64,000 bases of DNA from an uncultured Bacteroidales bacterium (GTDB lineage: Bacteria; Bacteroidota; Bacteroidia; Bacteroidales; WCHB1-69): the NCBI GenBank assembly GCA_937949745.1, contig CALECM010000060.1, forward strand, positions 1-64,000, given 5' to 3'. The notes under the pieces were generated by a model. The model did no database searches. It was not told where the DNA came from and saw only the letters and a list, made by a program, of their open reading frames with translations. A program made the translations under genes and the position numbers. Positions 61,201 to 64,000 of this stretch are shown here, in pieces. Numbering within the stretch: position 1 is the first letter of the stretch; every line of letters begins with the position of its first letter.

Positions 61201-64000
61201 GTAAGAGTCATGGCCTCCCGAAGGCTGCGCGTCCAATACGGTAGAACCATTATAATGTATTGGCAGGGAATCACGGCTGGTTATATATGCACTGAGCGTA
61301 TCCAAAACCACAACCCTTGCCGGTACCGGTCCGTTCCTTACACCTACCATGGCACTCCAGCCGGCTTCCGTATTGTTGAAATTAGATACAAAAAGTATCG
61401 TCAGGCTATCACCCGTTGAAGTGAAAGGGCCGGGTAGATTGGTATTTAGGTTCCCTCCCAATTCCGAAGCCAACACAGGGGAATTGATAGAACCTCCGTC
61501 ATAAATATACATTTTATCAAATGTCGAATTTTCGGTAATAAAAGAATCAAACCTGATATTGACTCCGCTTCCCGGTGTCTGTGAAACAAAAGTGTGGGTA
61601 AGTACTTCGTTATTGCTGTAATTAGCTTCCGGTCCCCCGGAATCGAAAAATCGTATGCTTTCACCGCATTCTATCAGGGTGGTACCATTATTCATATTGA
61701 TACTATTATCGGAAACTCCCGGTTGGTAAGCGCAATAGTCCTCATTTTGGGCGGTCAGGTAAAACGTGGTGTCTCTTATCATATGATCAAGAATAAGAGT
61801 AGATGTTTGGCCTGCGGCCCGTATTGTATCCGATTTCAAGAACAGGTTCAGGTCTTCATCCCGGTACCAGTTGATCACATATGGATAATTCATGTCAGCC
61901 GTAATAGAAAAATCTGCATTCCCGTCGTAACATACTTCTTCTTGGAATGGTGATATTCTACAACTGGAAGAAGTCGATTTGATACGGATTTCGATCGTAT
62001 CTTCGGGTAACTGATAATTGCATCGTTCATCCTGTACATCCGTCAGCCAGACTAACATATTGGATAAAGGTGTTACCAGCATAGTATCAGTATCTCCCTC
62101 AGTTCTGTTGGAGAAAGTCCGTGTCGTGATCGTATTGTTCATCTCGGTGGCTACGGTATAAGTAATGTTTCCATCGCCGTGAGGAGTTAAAATAACCGGA
62201 TAGTCTTCGCCGGGGCATATGGAAGCATCCTGAGCTATGTTCACGGAAGGAGCCGTTAATATGGACAAATGGATACTGTCTCTTACCAGAGGACAATAAG
62301 AATTTGCCACTTCCAGGTAATACCAGCCGCTATCCTGCAGAGCACGGCGTACCAGCCTTTCGGTATTTTGCGTATTGCTGATAAAACCGTTAGGCCCACG
62401 CCACGTATATTCCACATCTCCTAAGGATAAACCGTTCATGATCGCGGTACTTCCCTCGCAAATGGTCAATTCTTTACTGCTGTTATTGGCGAACCATGCT
62501 TTTCGGGTTGATTCCAGGTTAACGACCGTGGCCGGTGTTTCGAAACTGGCCCCGCATGAATCGGTGATCGAAACGAGGATGCGTTCGCCAAGTCTGGCTC
62601 GTATATCACCGAAATCTCCGGTAGTATTGGTTCCTAAAATAATATTTGTATTCGCGGAATCTTTGGAAACCGTGTATGTATAGGGCTTTTTACCTGTCAT
62701 GCCACGTACATTCACGCTGGCAATAGTATCGATCTCGCTGCATACATACGCTTCAAGATAATCATATTGGATAGTTGCCCCGTAATAATTTATGATTGTG
62801 TCGAAAATACCGCAACTACTGTTGGCATTAGTACTGGAATACATCCTTAAGGTATAATCACCATGGATAGTCAGTCTTATCGGATTATTAACGGTTACCG
62901 CGTCTTGCGGGTATCCTCCGGATGGTCCGGCAATAACCCTGAAATAGGTCGTGACATTATTATTGTCAACCGTTACCTGTCCCGCACGGGGAATAATATC
63001 CAGCGCACCGCAATCCAGTAGTTGCTCATATACCGGATGAGAAGCGATTTCAATGAAGCTTGGGAAAGCAAAGGTACGGTTTATGGTTTCAGTTCGGCAT
63101 GCTGTGGTAATGGAGAATTGATAAGTTCCCGAAGGAAGGTCGATCGCTGCCATTTCAAGATCATTGGGAGTATCATTGCCGGAATAAATATTAGCGGTAT
63201 TCGTAGGATTCTCTTTGGTAATAATCCAGTTATTTGTAGCTCTCCGATAAAGCGCCGTAAAATTATAACGGTTGTTTTCAGGACTTTGGATCAATCTCAC
63301 GACCGTACTGTCCAGATATTCCGGGCTTGGATTTTGCCTGATAATACTGATCCTTCTCTCGTACTGTCCACAGTTATCCCCATTTTGATAATGGTTGTTG
63401 ATCTGCCAGGTCGTATTATTACGGCCTCCTCCAGTGACATAATTGCGGGTTCGATAATTTACGGTTTGGTTATGGTTACTTATAATACAGCCGTTGGCAT
63501 CAGTTGAAGTGATATTGATCACATTTCCGTCCATATCAGGAGTTATATTTACATTTTGTCTCCAGTTATAGGAATTTGAAGCACCTGTTACCCTGCTGAT
63601 TTCATTTCCCGTTGTGACATTGGTCGTGACAATTGTAACCGGCGGAGTATAATAAAAATTAGCTGTTCCGTTAGTCACAACACCTCCACGGTAATTGTTT
63701 ACCTGTTGGTAAAATGAAGAAGTATGTTGGAATAATACATCCCTTTTGGTCACGAATCCGCAGGAGTCATATGTGGCCGGCGTGGAGACGGTGGAATCTG
63801 TAGAATAAACATAGGAAGAATTGATATTAGGATATCCGAATGAGAATGTATGGGTAAAATCCGATCCGGTGGGACAAACTTTATTCCTTACGGTTACGGT
63901 TACGGATTTTCCGTTCAGGGCGCAATAATTGCTTATGGGAAGCGTATCGAGAACAGTACCGTTTCCGGTAATATCTTTCCATCCCGGGGAACTGTATACG
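58264..64000 (-). CDS. Very large Ig/CUB-like surface protein with FISUMP-type C-terminus, 5' end outside window
   Basis: The minus frame is open from the right edge to the stop at 58264, at least 1,911 codons; a GTG at 63753 is not the real start because the frame continues upstream with similar Cys/Ser/Thr-rich text. Counting from that GTG: an Ig/PKD-like part (about 410-490; CEGSTAIMNGLSLGDVEYTW), two CUB-like domains (about 695-810 and 1,140-1,260, each opening RFFDSGGP and containing a YDG strand), a pair of repeats near 1,380 and 1,434 (ICLGETFTENDW, VCHGDIYSGYDW), and a C-terminal FISUMP domain from about 1,630 (GVQIGCNCWTQRNL, GICPDGWHLPT, GYSIRCLKRK). It is probably a secreted or cell-surface adhesin. 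No C-terminal type IX sorting domain is visible. The N-terminus and signal are off-window. Confidence 0.9.
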   Translation of the reverse strand, partial: VYSSPGWKDITGNGTVLDTLPISNYCALNGKSVTVTVRNKVCPTGSDFTHTFSFGYPNINSSYVYSTDSTVSTPATYDSCGFVTKRDVLFQHTSSFYQQVNNYRGGVVTNGTANFYYTPPVTIVTTNVTTGNEISRVTGASNSYNWRQNVNITPDMDGNVINITSTDANGCIISNHNQTVNYRTRNYVTGGGRNNTTWQINNHYQNGDNCGQYERRISIIRQNPSPEYLDSTVVRLIQSPENNRYNFTALYRRATNNWIITKENPTNTANIYSGNDTPNDLEMAAIDLPSGTYQFSITTACRTETINRTFAFPSFIEIASHPVYEQLLDCGALDIIPRAGQVTVDNNNVTTYFRVIAGPSGGYPQDAVTVNNPIRLTIHGDYTLRMYSSTNANSSCGIFDTIINYYGATIQYDYLEAYVCSEIDTIASVNVRGMTGKKPYTYTVSKDSANTNIILGTNTTGDFGDIRARLGERILVSITDSCGASFETPATVVNLESTRKAWFANNSSKELTICEGSTAIMNGLSLGDVEYTWRGPNGFISNTQNTERLVRRALQDSGWYYLEVANSYCPLVRDSIHLSILTAPSVNIAQDASICPGEDYPVILTPHGDGNITYTVATEMNNTITTRTFSNRTEGDTDTMLVTPLSNMLVWLTDVQDERCNYQLPEDTIEIRIKSTSSSCRISPFQEEVCYDGNADFSITADMNYPYVINWYRDEDLNLFLKSDTIRAAGQTSTLILDHMIRDTTFYLTAQNEDYCAYQPGVSDNSINMNNGTTLIECGESIRFFDSGGPEANYSNNEVLTHTFVSQTPGSGVNIRFDSFITENSTFDKMYIYDGGSINSPVLASELGGNLNTNLPGPFTSTGDSLTILFVSNFNNTEAGWSAMVGVRNGPVPARVVVLDTLSAYITSRDSLPIHYNGSTVLDAQPSGGHDSYIYKWYTSADSINWTLTPVTTANYAVTNLTTPTYYRVVVLDNAPEACTDSAVSNFFLDAAAIVLSLNLNTTEDEICPGDFPVNVTIRNDGSQTATNVYTRIHLPFHISMEGATNLEFKLDSVPAKDSVIFPLNLEAHSQLTKTSAQIKGQIWGCDQGDSNINTVYGDWNWEGDPRQVDEDTLTIQIKRNIINTEIITIPDTVCRGSEAHLTAEVDLPYPQYFYWYMDSLGRNLIQVDTIENASESPATLNVPGISNNITRYVTVSNEEVCAFYVFDPEEEELVVMGDGLVTVYPDVIVRFFDSGGPFMPYDTSENYTLTFTSLAEDMITITFTSFITDSIFNDYLYLYDGNSTNAPLLTPPMRGNLNALMPLTFTTTGGSLTVSFQSNDSLGLPGWEASITTKQQLKPVEAVIREYADPAEIQINPATICYGMDTSLTASSTITFPQTFVWYSDSSLTDVVYTEIVNGTSKTESRLTMVNPLRDTVFYVTVGNDSLCALNNTGLQVTNYKPAIIRLNVNPVYNLQFTGSICLGETFTENDWSVNTADTVNPGTYTYEERLLTVNGNCDSIRTLELTILPALELDFADSVCHGDIYSGYDWVIRTEDSLNSGIFVYTRNLTTANGLCDSIRRLTLTVFPSYINQPVNDTVIYTCNFPITVYDSTFFGSETKRYIVKNQHGCDSLIREVTVYMNNDEADGYYFELLCRDDTIALHWEECEPPFNMPPPEWSHYIYDHYGSDTNIRITHNIHEIDITQNYFEIEWEAIDDCGNFASCIQKVYRMYPPCDTAVDYNGNRYPGVQIGCNCWTQRNLESLNYADGRPIPDVWVYYSSMYSDSNRNEAIFGRLYSWYAAVDTVPGVSPFAASDHIQGICPDGWHLPTIEDYRELMTLSASSLKSPDYWIQDPGDNSTGFTALPAGYYNGHVDQFYYLMGNAYFWASDETPEGLGAYYFELMYGCDDLLEKHTDKHLGYSIRCLKRK

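Noticed and set aside
63022..63507. A 161-codon plus-strand frame at the right end
   Set aside because: It is antisense to the large surface-protein gene and has no recognisable domain.

Overview
The window comes from a member of the Bacteroidota, most likely the order Bacteroidales. The evidence is the recurring -7 promoter element of that phylum (TAnnTTTG, mostly as TATTTTTG or TATATTTG) ahead of many genes, the near absence of Shine-Dalgarno sites, a PorP/SprF-type protein next to a PD40/OmpA-type protein (type IX secretion and gliding gene families), and a very large surface protein ending in a FISUMP-type domain. Genus cannot be fixed from the sequence alone.

Left third (1-19.1 kb): an insecticidal-type toxin complex (Tc) locus. 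On the minus strand a 3,051-residue TcA-like subunit is followed by a SpvB/TcB protein that runs into RHS repeats and leaves the window at its left edge, so its C-terminal toxic part is not visible. Divergently, on the plus strand, lie five small genes: two related lectin-like (LamG/concanavalin-fold-like) proteins, a collagen-like repeat fibre, a small helical protein and a further lectin-like protein. None has a signal peptide. They look like fibre or receptor-binding accessories and are the best candidate for an undescribed system: a Tc toxin with phage-tail-fibre-like companions. A strong terminator closes this cluster.

Middle accessory stretch (19.1-26.8 kb): gene remnants and small unknown genes, an iron-type alcohol dehydrogenase, an AraC regulator, a QueG-like iron-sulfur protein, a CGNR-type regulator with a GNAT acetyltransferase, an AT-rich lipoprotein island and an exported choloylglycine/penicillin-acylase-type hydrolase.

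Housekeeping part (26.9-58.2 kb): tRNA-Lys(CUU), pepP, phosphoglucosamine/phosphohexomutase, ppa, an AlkD-like protein, patatin, lepA, rarA fused in frame to a PorP/SprF-like protein, a PD40/OmpA protein, a TerB/DnaJ protein, rimO, eno, glycosyltransferases, a FetAB-like exporter, an SLC12-like transporter, a membrane acyltransferase, superoxide dismutase, a radical-SAM DNA-repair pair, a flavodiiron protein, rpsT, a thioesterase and an Old Yellow Enzyme-type oxidoreductase. Two intergenic regions carry a hairpin repeat family (TGTCATTCTGAGCGAAGCGA and mirror copies).

Right end (58.2-64 kb): a minus-strand surface protein of more than 1,900 residues with Ig-like, CUB-like and FISUMP-like parts, whose N-terminus lies beyond the window.
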